From assembly GCA_028285025.1 (NCBI GenBank), contig JANQQH010000046.1:1-5561 (forward strand): a stretch of 5,561 nt of DNA. Direction: 5' to 3'. This document shows, in pieces, positions 1 through 4,901 of this stretch. The notes beneath the pieces are model-generated. The model worked only from the letters and a program-made list of their open reading frames with translations, was not told the DNA's origin and searched no databases. Source of the stretch: Hyphomicrobiaceae bacterium. Lineage in GTDB: Bacteria > Pseudomonadota > Alphaproteobacteria > Rhizobiales > HXMU1428-3. Each line of letters starts with the position of its first letter. Position 1 is the stretch's first letter. Made by a program: the position numbers and the translations under genes.

Positions 1-477
1 GGTTGTGGCAGAAGCTGAGCCAACAGCGACTGTGAAGGCGTCGTTGTCATCAATGCCGGCTACGTTGGCGCCAATGTCTGTTTCACCTGAAATGTCTACG
101 TTACCAGTCACAACAGCGTCTGTTGATGGTGATGCGATGCTTACTGAACCGGTGACTTTTGCAGTGCTGCCGGCAGAGTTCAAAGCTTGGCGGGCTGTGG
201 CTTCGGCACTTTCAACCAATTTGGTAATGGCTTGGATGCCTTCATCAGCGGCTTTAATGGTTTGAACTGAATTGCCCACAAAGTCTTGCAAGCGTTGTAA
301 GTCGTTTGCACGGCTGTTCAAGCTTGAGGCTGTAAAGAATGCAGTTGGATCATCCAACGCGCTGTTTACTTTAAGGCCTGTGGCTAGTTTTTCTTGCGTT
401 GATGCAAGAGCGTCAGCTGTTGATTGTAGTGATAATAGATTTGTGCGGACTGCACTTGATAGAGTTATGTCAGCCAT
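1..477 (-). CDS. fliC: Flagellin, N-terminal part (truncated by window edge)
   Basis: Structural subunit of the flagellar filament, exported through the flagellar type III apparatus and polymerised outside the cell. 159 residues are visible and the frame stays open at the edge. Residues 1-100 form the conserved D0/D1 helices, starting MADITLSSAVRTNLLSLQST, with the LATGLKVNSALDDP turn near residues 31-44 and the SLNSRANDL stretch at 52-60. This is the pattern of Rhodospirillales-type flagellins. From about residue 104 the sequence becomes Thr/Ser/Val/Asp-rich, with a small internal repeat (VTGSVSI at 108-114, VTGNVDI at 123-129), and is the start of the variable surface domain. The ATG at 477 has AAAAGG about 11 nt upstream. 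The C-terminal helices lie outside the window. Flagellin identity is secure; the symbol is generic, because alphaproteobacteria often carry several flagellin genes with local names. Confidence 0.95.
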   Translation of the reverse strand, partial: MADITLSSAVRTNLLSLQSTADALASTQEKLATGLKVNSALDDPTAFFTASSLNSRANDLQRLQDFVGNSVQTIKAADEGIQAITKLVESAEATARQALNSAGSTAKVTGSVSIASPSTDAVVTGNVDISGETDIGANVAGIDDNDAFTVAVGSASATT

Positions 478-511
478 AGTACTCAATACCTTTTCTAGGT
501 TGTTTATAACT

Positions 512-531
512 CACTTCTCCCTGAAGAAGTG
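512..531 (-). promoter_or_regulatory. Hairpin in the flagellin mRNA leader
   Basis: A perfect 7-bp inverted repeat (CACTTCT / AGAAGTG) with a 6-nt loop lies about 35 nt upstream of the flagellin start codon, on the transcript side of any plausible promoter. A second, looser repeat (CAGACC at 534-539, GGTCTG at 555-560) lies just upstream. In Caulobacter the flagellin leader folds and is bound by FlbT, which limits mRNA stability. A similar role here is inference. The hairpin has no U-tract and is too close to the gene to be a useful terminator. Confidence 0.5.
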
Positions 532-560
532 GTCAGACCCCAACTGGTTTGACAGGTCTG

Positions 561-602
561 GTTATATGAAAAGGCATCAAATAAAGTCTTAACAGTACTG
601 TT
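561..602 (-). promoter_or_regulatory. Candidate flagellin promoter/operator region
   Basis: A 12-bp perfect palindrome, AACAGTACTGTT, occupies 591-602. A -10-like TATAAC (read on the minus strand) lies at 561-566. If transcription began near 554, the palindrome would be centred at about -42, a usual activator position. No convincing -35, sigma-28 or correctly spaced sigma-54 element is visible between the upstream terminator and the flagellin gene, so the promoter class is undetermined. Confidence 0.3.
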
Positions 603-622
603 TACTTTTTTTTATGGTAAAG

Positions 623-658
623 AAAAAATTAAAAAACTGTTCAATGCGGTACAGTCTT
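623..658 (-). terminator. Intrinsic terminator after the membrane-protein gene
   Basis: Read on the minus strand, AAGACTGT pairs with ACAGTTTT (eight pairs, one a G-U wobble) around a 10-nt loop. The second arm runs straight into T6-AA-T6. It lies about 80 nt after the stop codon of the membrane-protein gene and upstream of the flagellin. It would therefore end transcripts arriving from that gene, and possibly from the flgIJN operon, and isolate the flagellin as its own unit. The stem is AU-rich, which limits confidence. Confidence 0.55.
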
Positions 659-734
659 GGACTGGTGTGCTTTTGAGGCGTCAATAAAGATTTAATAGGG
701 CGTTTTTTGAGACCAATTAGGGTTTCTTTTAAAA

Positions 735-1217
735 CTATTTTTGTTTGTGTTTCATATGATTTTTATAATTGTTTTTCATGATCCAACCATAGGTCAACTG
801 CAAGGCTAAATAGGTTAGAGCTAACAGGAATAGCGTCAAATATAAAAAAACAGTTGGCTTTTTCATGATAAAGTCGCCTACTGTTTGACCCGATGGTCCA
901 AGGGGTGAAACCCAAGCTATACTTAATAACAGAGCATTTAAAATCAATAAATAATGAAATGAACGCCATTTAATAAACTTGCGCTCACTTGGCGTGTAAT
1001 CACGGCTGTGGTCTTTTAAAAAAGTTTGATTGGTTATTAGGGCTGCTATAAAGACAAAGACAATCGGCATAGAATTACTGCCGAATGAGAAGAAATATTT
1101 TAATACAGCATAACAGACTGTTCCGATCACATACCAGATTATAAACCGCAGAGCATATTTATTCATGTTTACGGGTATTGTTTCATTATCTGGTGATGCG
1201 TTTGTGTTGGTTTCCAT
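735..1217 (-). CDS. Small four-helix membrane protein of unknown function
   Basis: This 160-residue protein is not confidently recognised. A polar N-terminus (residues 1-20) is followed by four hydrophobic segments at about 22-42, 48-67, 87-106 and 121-146, and a basic tail (KNNYKNHMKHKQK). Between helices 2 and 3 lies a charged segment, FLKDHSRDYTPSERKFIKW (residues 66-84). This layout recalls the small inner-membrane family named ABZJ_00895, but that is only a resemblance. The start ATG at 1217 has no clear Shine-Dalgarno; Met18 is a possible alternative start. The gene is visibly more AT-rich than flgI and follows the flgN-like gene by 80 nt with no terminator between them, so it may be read from the flagellar operon. 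Reality as a gene is likely from its length, its clear membrane topology and the terminator behind it. Confidence 0.75.
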   Translation of the reverse strand: METNTNASPDNETIPVNMNKYALRFIIWYVIGTVCYAVLKYFFSFGSNSMPIVFVFIAALITNQTFLKDHSRDYTPSERKFIKWRSFHYLLILNALLLSIAWVSPLGPSGQTVGDFIMKKPTVFLYLTLFLLALTYLALQLTYGWIMKNNYKNHMKHKQK

Positions 1218-1297
1218 AATTTTTTACTGTTTGTGATTTCTATCAACCATTAGCCAAAACCCATGATAATTGCTTTTTCGGTTTTTTCAATTTTTCT

Positions 1298-1774
1298 TTA
1301 AAGGGCTGTGTCGACATTAATTGCTGCATGGCGTTTCACACCCGCATTTGTAACCTGGCCACCAGCTGTGTAAACCTCTGGACCACCTTGTTTGGCGGAC
1401 ACTTTTTCTGAAACGGTTTGCAAAATGCGCTCTGATACAGCCTGCATGGCAATGAGAGCTGCGTGATTGGTCTCGATAGATTTTTGAAATTGGGCGCGTT
1501 GTTGTTCGAGTTTTAGAAGTGCTTCAGGGGCTAGTTTGCGGACTTGGTCCGTGTTTTGTTTAAATTGGTCCATGTAATGAGACAGCTTGATTGTGAGAGC
1601 TTCTTTGTGAACATTGAGCGGGGTGATTTGAGTTGTTTTTGCTTTGCGCAATAATGACGTTTCTTCCTCAAGTAATGAAATAAGTTCATTGGTGGTGGCA
1701 AATAGGTTTTGGCACAAGCTGCGGGCCTCATCACTTGTCATATTGGACATAGCTTCTGGTTGTTGTTGGCTCAT
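1298..1774 (-). CDS. flgN: FlgN-like flagellar export chaperone
   Basis: Likely cytoplasmic chaperone that protects the hook-filament junction proteins FlgK and FlgL before export. The 158-residue product is almost wholly helical: a Leu/Glu-rich helix ELISLLEEETSLLRKAK (about 30-46), a K-x-x-L segment typical of the family near 57-64, a long central helix (80-125) including ETNHAALIAMQ, and a C-terminal tail with YTAGG (135-139) ending in NVDTAL. I chose the ATG at 1774. It follows the flgJ stop by one nucleotide and has AAGAAGGA 10 nt upstream, inside flgJ. A longer reading from a GTG at 1798 lacks a ribosome site. It is the third gene of the flgI-flgJ-flgN operon. FlgN sequences diverge strongly, so the family call rests on pattern and context. 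Confidence 0.75.
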   Translation of the reverse strand: MSQQQPEAMSNMTSDEARSLCQNLFATTNELISLLEEETSLLRKAKTTQITPLNVHKEALTIKLSHYMDQFKQNTDQVRKLAPEALLKLEQQRAQFQKSIETNHAALIAMQAVSERILQTVSEKVSAKQGGPEVYTAGGQVTNAGVKRHAAINVDTAL

Positions 1775-1775
1775 C

Positions 1776-2114
1776 TTATTTTCGTCCTTCTTGTGCACTT
1801 AAAATTTCTCTATAAACATGGTCTGCCAAGCCAATGCCGCCTGAGCTTGAGATTGATTTGGCATATTCTCCCACGATCATTGATCGGTAAACTTTTTCTG
1901 AATGACCACCGCCAAAGGGGGCCTCGGCTTCAATGCCTGTCCACATTTGCTCTAGCATGGTGGTTAGAAAGCTGGTTTCAAAGTCTTGCGCTGCTTTGCG
2001 GGCTGAAGATAGTTTATCGCCGGCTGCAAAATTGGCTTTGGCGGCCAGTGCTTTTACATTTGTTTTTGCTGATGGGTTAACTTGCAGCGGCAAGAGGGAT
2101 AATTTTTCTGTCAT
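1776..2114 (-). CDS. flgJ: Rod-binding protein FlgJ, short form without muramidase domain
   Basis: Rod cap/rod-binding factor that helps assemble the flagellar rod in the periplasm. The 112 residues cover only the N-terminal rod-binding domain. The conserved AAQDFETSFLTTMLEQMW lies at 41-58, followed by FGGGHSEKVYRSMIVGEYAK (67-86) and GGIGLADHVYREIL (92-105). The C-terminal peptidoglycan hydrolase domain of enterobacterial FlgJ is absent. That is normal for alphaproteobacteria, where a separate lytic enzyme is used, so this is not a truncation. The ATG shares its A with the flgI stop (TAATG), and AGAGGTGAT at the end of flgI serves as ribosome site, implying translational coupling. In Caulobacter the counterpart is sometimes called cheL. 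Confidence 0.92.
   Translation of the reverse strand: MTEKLSLLPLQVNPSAKTNVKALAAKANFAAGDKLSSARKAAQDFETSFLTTMLEQMWTGIEAEAPFGGGHSEKVYRSMIVGEYAKSISSSGGIGLADHVYREILSAQEGRK
1785..1792 (-). promoter_or_regulatory. Ribosome binding site that fixes the flgN start
   Basis: AAGAAGGA on the minus strand lies inside the last codons of flgJ, 10 nt before the ATG at 1774. No such site precedes the upstream GTG at 1798, so translation most likely begins at 1774, coupled to termination of flgJ. Confidence 0.6.
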
Positions 2115-3283
2115 TACATCACCTCTATTTCTGCTTGCAGAGCGCCTGCAGACTTGATTGCTTGCAGTATAGAAATCATATCTCGCGGGCCAATGCCCAG
2201 CGCGTTTAGCCCATCAACCAAATCTCGCAACGTGACACCTGATCTGAGAATGGCCAATTTCTTGTCCTTATCGTCAGTGACACCCACTTGAGTGCGCGGG
2301 ACCACCACGGTTTCACCCGTTTCGCTCAGCGCCTCTGGCTGGCTGACAACTGGGGTTTCAGCTATGGTTACGGTTAGATTGCCTTGAGAAATGGCAACCG
2401 TTGATATTTTCACATCGCGTCCCATGACAATGATGCCAGTGTCTTCATCTATGATTACTTTGGCTTGCTGGTCTGGTTTGATGCGCAATTGCTCAATGTC
2501 GGTGAGCAAATTGATGATATCACCGCGATAGGAATAAGGCACATCCAAGCGCACTGTGGCCGGGTCCACTGCTTGGGCGGTTTTTTCACTGGTATAAGTG
2601 TTGATGGCCGCAGCAATACGTTTGGCTGTTGTCAGATCGGGGTTGCGCAATGCCAAACGTAAGGTGCGCCGGTCTTTTAAGGCGTATTTAACCTCTCGTT
2701 CGATGATCGCGCCGTTGGAAATGCGGCCCACAGTTGGCACGCCGCGGGTGATGCTGGCGCTTTCCCCTTCCACTTTGAAACCTGAAATAGCGACCGGACC
2801 TTGACCAACCGCATATGTGTTGCCGTCCGCTGCTAATAAAGGGGTGACCAATAAAGTGCCGCCCTGCAGGCTTTTGGCATCACCTATGGCGCTGACTGTG
2901 ATGTCCATGCGTGTGCCTTGTGTGGCAAAGGGGGGTAGATTGCCTGTGACCATTACAGCGGCCACATTGGCGGTTCTTAAATTCGTTTCACGGGTATTGA
3001 CGCCTAAACGCTCTAGCAAGGCTTGGAGAGACTGTTTGGTAAAGGGGGAATTGTTTAAACTGTCGCCAGTGCCGTTGAGGCCAACAACCAGACCGTAGCC
3101 AACAAGTTGGTTTTCTCGAATGCCTTCAAAATCTACCAGGTCTTTAATGCGTGAAGCACTATGGGCGGTGCTGGGCCATTGAGGAAGCATAAGGCCAGTG
3201 ATCAACATACCAACAGCAATGTTATGAAGCACCTTTTTCATGCACTGATGTAACTGAGTGATTGTGTTTCTTTGTCTCATCAT
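2114..3283 (-). CDS. flgI: Flagellar P-ring protein FlgI
   Basis: Forms the P-ring around the rod in the peptidoglycan layer, after Sec export to the periplasm. Family marks are RIKDLVDFEGIRENQLVGYG just after the signal peptide, GLNGTGDSLNNSPFTKQSL, the DITVSAIGDAKSLQGGTLL core, and a C-terminus of DLVDGLNALGIGPRDMISIL followed by ALQAEIEVM. The full reading gives 389 residues from tandem ATGs at 3283/3280. The hydrophobic segment at about 18-35 followed by TAHSA (39-43) is a signal peptide, probably cleaved before SRIKD. Met15 (ATG at 3241) would give a more ordinary signal peptide, MKKVLHNIAVGMLITG, and a 375-residue protein close to the usual length. Neither start has a good Shine-Dalgarno, so the start is uncertain. 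It is the first gene of the flgI-flgJ-flgN operon, with a sigma-54 promoter upstream. Confidence 0.97.
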   Translation of the reverse strand: MMRQRNTITQLHQCMKKVLHNIAVGMLITGLMLPQWPSTAHSASRIKDLVDFEGIRENQLVGYGLVVGLNGTGDSLNNSPFTKQSLQALLERLGVNTRETNLRTANVAAVMVTGNLPPFATQGTRMDITVSAIGDAKSLQGGTLLVTPLLAADGNTYAVGQGPVAISGFKVEGESASITRGVPTVGRISNGAIIEREVKYALKDRRTLRLALRNPDLTTAKRIAAAINTYTSEKTAQAVDPATVRLDVPYSYRGDIINLLTDIEQLRIKPDQQAKVIIDEDTGIIVMGRDVKISTVAISQGNLTVTIAETPVVSQPEALSETGETVVVPRTQVGVTDDKDKKLAILRSGVTLRDLVDGLNALGIGPRDMISILQAIKSAGALQAEIEVM

Positions 3284-3341
3284 TTTCTTTGTTCATTGCT
3301 TTGATAGAAATTCATGCTTTTCAGCGTTCTGTTGAATAAAT

Positions 3342-3357
3342 AGCGAAAACTGTGCCA
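3342..3357 (-). promoter_or_regulatory. Sigma-54 promoter of the flgI operon
   Basis: On the minus strand the site reads TGGCAC-AGTTT-TCGCT against the consensus TGGCAC-N5-TTGCW. The -24 hexamer is perfect, and the essential GG and GC dinucleotides have the required 10-nt spacing. Only one -12 base departs from consensus. Transcription would start near 3330, leaving a leader of about 47 nt before the ATG at 3283. In Caulobacter flgI is a class III flagellar gene read by sigma-54 RNA polymerase with the activator FlbD. Confidence 0.8.
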
Positions 3358-3381
3358 ATATAGCCTTAATTCCGTAATGCA

Positions 3382-3410
3382 TTGTTTTTCTTTGTTTTTT
3401 TCCTTTTTTT
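3382..3410. promoter_or_regulatory. Phased T-tracts, probable intrinsic bend
   Basis: This stretch is pyrimidine only, apart from two G's. T-runs are centred near 3387, 3398 and 3407, about one helical turn apart, a pattern known to curve DNA. It lies between the sigma-54 promoter and the candidate upstream binding sites, where a bend would help an enhancer-bound activator reach the polymerase. No clear IHF consensus was found. The bending role is inferred. Confidence 0.4.
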
Positions 3411-3457
3411 GCTTATCGTAAGACGTGTTTTTGAAAAAGAGGCGTGGATCAGGGGTA

Positions 3458-3505
3458 AAATTTGCCGTGTTTTAACGTCTCTTTAAGTGATCATTAGGCA
3501 AATTT
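3458..3505. repeat. 9-bp inverted repeat flanking the CtrA box; candidate enhancer sites
   Basis: AAATTTGCC (3458-3466) and GGCAAATTT (3497-3505) are perfect inverted copies. They lie about 100-150 bp upstream of the flgI sigma-54 promoter and nearly symmetric about the CtrA box. The right arm is part of a longer near-palindrome, TAGGCAAATTTGACCTA (3495-3511), with one unpaired A. The distance is right for the binding sites of a sigma-54 activator such as FlbD, but I cannot match the motif to a proven FlbD consensus. Confidence 0.4.
3472..3486 (+). promoter_or_regulatory. CtrA box upstream of fliX
   Basis: TTAA-N7-TTAA is an exact match to the core CtrA recognition motif. It lies 104 nt before the fliX start and is the only exact copy I found in the non-coding parts of the window. 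In Caulobacter, class II flagellar genes including fliX depend on the response regulator CtrA. No clear -10 element follows at the expected distance, so the exact fliX start point is not defined. Confidence 0.65.
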
Positions 3506-3577
3506 GACCTAGTTGTTTTTTCAACTTTACTGTCTATCACTTGGTATTGTTTCAAGGCTTGAAGACATATTTTGGTT

Positions 3578-3583
3578 AGGAGG
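3578..3583 (+). promoter_or_regulatory. Strong Shine-Dalgarno of fliX
   Basis: AGGAGG lies 6 nt before the ATG at 3590. An in-frame TTG at 3572 would place this site inside the coding sequence, so 3590 is the real start. Confidence 0.85.
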
Positions 3584-3589
3584 CCTTTT

Positions 3590-4021
3590 ATGCGCATAAG
3601 CGGCCCGAAAGATGTGGCTAAAACAAACAAAAAATCAGCTTCTTCAAAGGGGGCCGGTTCAGGTCAGCGTTTTGTCGTTGGCGGGGTTGGTCAGATTGGC
3701 GGGCTGTCTGGCACCAATGGCGCACATGCGATTAGCAACATTGCTCCCTTATTGGCAACCCAAGAGGTTGATGAGAAAACGATGCAGCTTGAACGGGCTG
3801 TGAAACATGGCTCTAATATGCTTGATCAGCTTGATCAGCTTAAAATTGGCCTTTTAAGTGGACGTCTATCACCGCAAGTTATCCATCGTTTGCGCTCGAT
3901 TATGGCCGAGAAAGGGCAATTTGAGGCGCAAGATGGGCTCAAACAAGTGCTTTCGCAGATTGAATTGCGAGCTGAAGTTGAATTGGCCAAACTTGCCAAA
4001 CAAAAATCGAAAATGGTTTAG
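3590..4021 (+). CDS. fliX: FliX, flagellar assembly regulator
   Basis: FliX is an alphaproteobacterial regulator that couples assembly of the early basal body to late flagellar transcription by controlling the sigma-54 activator FlbD. In Caulobacter it is membrane-associated. The 143-residue product begins MRISGP and has a low-complexity Gly/Ser/Lys region (about 10-45). It ends in the conserved helical domain: LDQLDQLKIGLLSGRLSP (78-95) and the family signature QIELRAEVELAK (123-134). Length matches the Caulobacter protein closely. The gene is divergent from flgI, the arrangement I recall from Caulobacter, and carries a CtrA box upstream. No intrinsic terminator is visible between it and dksA, so some read-through into dksA is possible. 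Confidence 0.92.
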   Translation: MRISGPKDVAKTNKKSASSKGAGSGQRFVVGGVGQIGGLSGTNGAHAISNIAPLLATQEVDEKTMQLERAVKHGSNMLDQLDQLKIGLLSGRLSPQVIHRLRSIMAEKGQFEAQDGLKQVLSQIELRAEVELAKLAKQKSKMV

Positions 4022-4082
4022 ACTCAGGATCTATTTTGGTTTCTGGTTATTCAGTGGTTTGATTAAAAAAATTTAGTTTTAC

Positions 4083-4110
4083 TTGACTTCCCCCTCAGGA
4101 ACGATAAATA
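4083..4110 (+). promoter_or_regulatory. Candidate sigma-70-type promoter of dksA
   Basis: TTGACT at 4083-4088 is five of six to the -35 consensus. After 16 nt there is a weak -10-like TAAATA (4105-4110). It lies about 60 nt upstream of the dksA start, in an AT-rich spacer with no gene. The -35 is good and the -10 poor, so the call is tentative. Confidence 0.35.
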
Positions 4111-4172
4111 GCTTTCAAAATAAAACTTAACTTTTGAACGTTTTGGTTTTCTAGAGTTAAAAGAGGGATGTC

Positions 4173-4631
4173 ATGGCTCAAAAGAAAGTGTCTGCTAAAA
4201 TCAAGCGCATTCACGGGCGTGTGGTTTTACCTGAAGGGTATATTCCTTCTAGTGATGAAGAGTTTATGAATGAATTGCAACAAGAGTATTTTCGCCAAAA
4301 GCTTTTGAACTGGAAAAATGAAATTTTAGAAGCCACGAAAGAAACTATCCAACATTTACAAGATGAATCTGAAAAACACCCCGATATTACGGACCGGGCA
4401 ACGTCTGAGTCTGAGCGGGCTTTAGAGCTTAGAACGCGTGACCGCCAGCGTAAGTTAATTTCAAAAATTGATGAAGCTTTAGGACGGCTAGAAAAAGGCG
4501 AATATGGCTATTGCGAGGAAAGCGGTGAGCCTATTGGTGTGGCCCGCCTTGATGCACGCCCGATTGCAACCTTGTCTCTTGATGCACAAGAGCGTCATGA
4601 ACAGCGAGAACGCGTGTTTCGCGATGGTTAA
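4173..4631 (+). CDS. dksA: RNA polymerase-binding transcription factor DksA, single-cysteine form
   Basis: DksA enters the secondary channel of RNA polymerase and, with ppGpp, adjusts rRNA, amino-acid and stress transcription. The 152-residue sequence aligns with E. coli DksA in the same numbering. The coiled coil runs about 33-108, and its tip carries DITDRAT with the functional Asp71, Asp74 and Ala76. Next come LELRTRDRQRKLISKI and GYCEESGEPIG. Of the four zinc cysteines at E. coli positions 114, 117, 135 and 138, only Cys114 remains; the others are Ser117, Ser135 and Ala138, so classical zinc binding is not expected. The globular fold is otherwise kept, including RLDARPIATL. To my knowledge this is the common alphaproteobacterial form, not a damaged gene. 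The ATG has AAGAGGG upstream at good spacing. Position beside fliX suits alphaproteobacterial gene order. Confidence 0.95.
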   Translation: MAQKKVSAKIKRIHGRVVLPEGYIPSSDEEFMNELQQEYFRQKLLNWKNEILEATKETIQHLQDESEKHPDITDRATSESERALELRTRDRQRKLISKIDEALGRLEKGEYGYCEESGEPIGVARLDARPIATLSLDAQERHEQRERVFRDG

Positions 4632-4672
4632 GCTCTTTTATGTCTTTAAAAGCGTTAATGTTTAGAGCTTTT
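4630..4672 (+). terminator. Possible weak terminator after dksA
   Basis: Starting at the stop codon, AAGCTCT (4630-4636) pairs with AGAGCTT (4664-4670), followed by TT and a T-rich run. Inside it, AAAAGC (4648-4653) can instead pair with GCTTTT (4667-4672). Loops are long and stems AU-rich, so this is a weak call. Confidence 0.35.
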
Positions 4673-4718
4673 CATTTATTTCCTTCATGATCCTTTTACT
4701 GAATGTCAATATCTTCTT

Positions 4719-4736
4719 GCTAAACTTACGTTTAGC
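4719..4736. terminator. Perfect hairpin between convergent genes
   Basis: GCTAAAC and GTTTAGC form a 7-bp stem around a 4-nt loop. The hairpin lies between dksA and the end of rnhA, where a bidirectional transcription stop would be expected. On the plus strand it is followed by TGTTTGA, a poor U-tract; on the minus strand there is none. A terminator role is possible but unproven. Confidence 0.4.
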
Positions 4737-4773
4737 TGTTTGATCAAATATATCGTGCCTTTTGATTATATCA

Positions 4774-4808
4774 GCCAAAAGTAAGTTGCAGCTATCGGCG
4801 CTTTTGGC
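4774..4808. repeat. 8-bp inverted repeat in the dksA-rnhA spacer
   Basis: GCCAAAAG (4774-4781) and CTTTTGGC (4801-4808) are perfect inverted copies separated by 19 nt. The repeat lies about 95 nt beyond the rnhA stop on its downstream side and could fold in the rnhA transcript, but no T-run follows in either direction. Apart from this repeat and the two hairpins before it, the spacer 4632-4901 shows no convincing gene. Confidence 0.35.
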
Positions 4809-4901
4809 CTTTGGTGGCTTAGTGGGAAAATTGCAAAGTGGATGCATAGCACCAAGATTAACCGGAAATATGAGCGCTTTAAAAAGCAATTGGCGTAGAA
4901 T

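Noticed and set aside
5..592. Plus-strand open frames opposite the flagellin gene
   Set aside because: They mirror the codon pattern of a clear flagellin on the other strand. Their Ala/Ser/Thr/Val-rich or Arg/Ser-rich translations are typical of shadows.
698..716. Sigma-54-like TTGGTCTC...ACGCCC facing the flagellin
   Set aside because: The GG to GC distance is one nucleotide too long, the flanking bases are poor, and it lies upstream of the terminator at 623-658.
1236..1246. 11-bp ATTTCTATCAA, an inverted copy of TTGATAGAAAT at 3301-3311
   Set aside because: Repeats of this length are expected by chance several times in 5.5 kb on both strands, and the settings are unrelated.
1256..1285. 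AAAACC / GGTTTT repeat after flgN as a terminator
   Set aside because: Only 6 bp with an 18-nt loop and no T-run on the minus strand, so it would not stop transcription of flgN.
1776..2114. FlgJ apparently truncated (no muramidase domain)
   Set aside because: The short single-domain form is standard in alphaproteobacteria, and the stop is tightly coupled to the next gene.
3451..3466. Sigma-54-like AGGGGT-N5-TTGCC on the plus strand upstream of fliX
   Set aside because: The GG/GC spacing is right, but the -24 half is poor and the -12 half coincides with the left arm of the inverted repeat. fliX is expected to be CtrA-controlled.
4662..4889. Open frame of 75 codons on the minus strand just after rnhA
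   Set aside because: It starts with TTG, has no ribosome site and no recognisable family pattern, and the internal ATG is no better supported. Probably chance in an AT-rich spacer.
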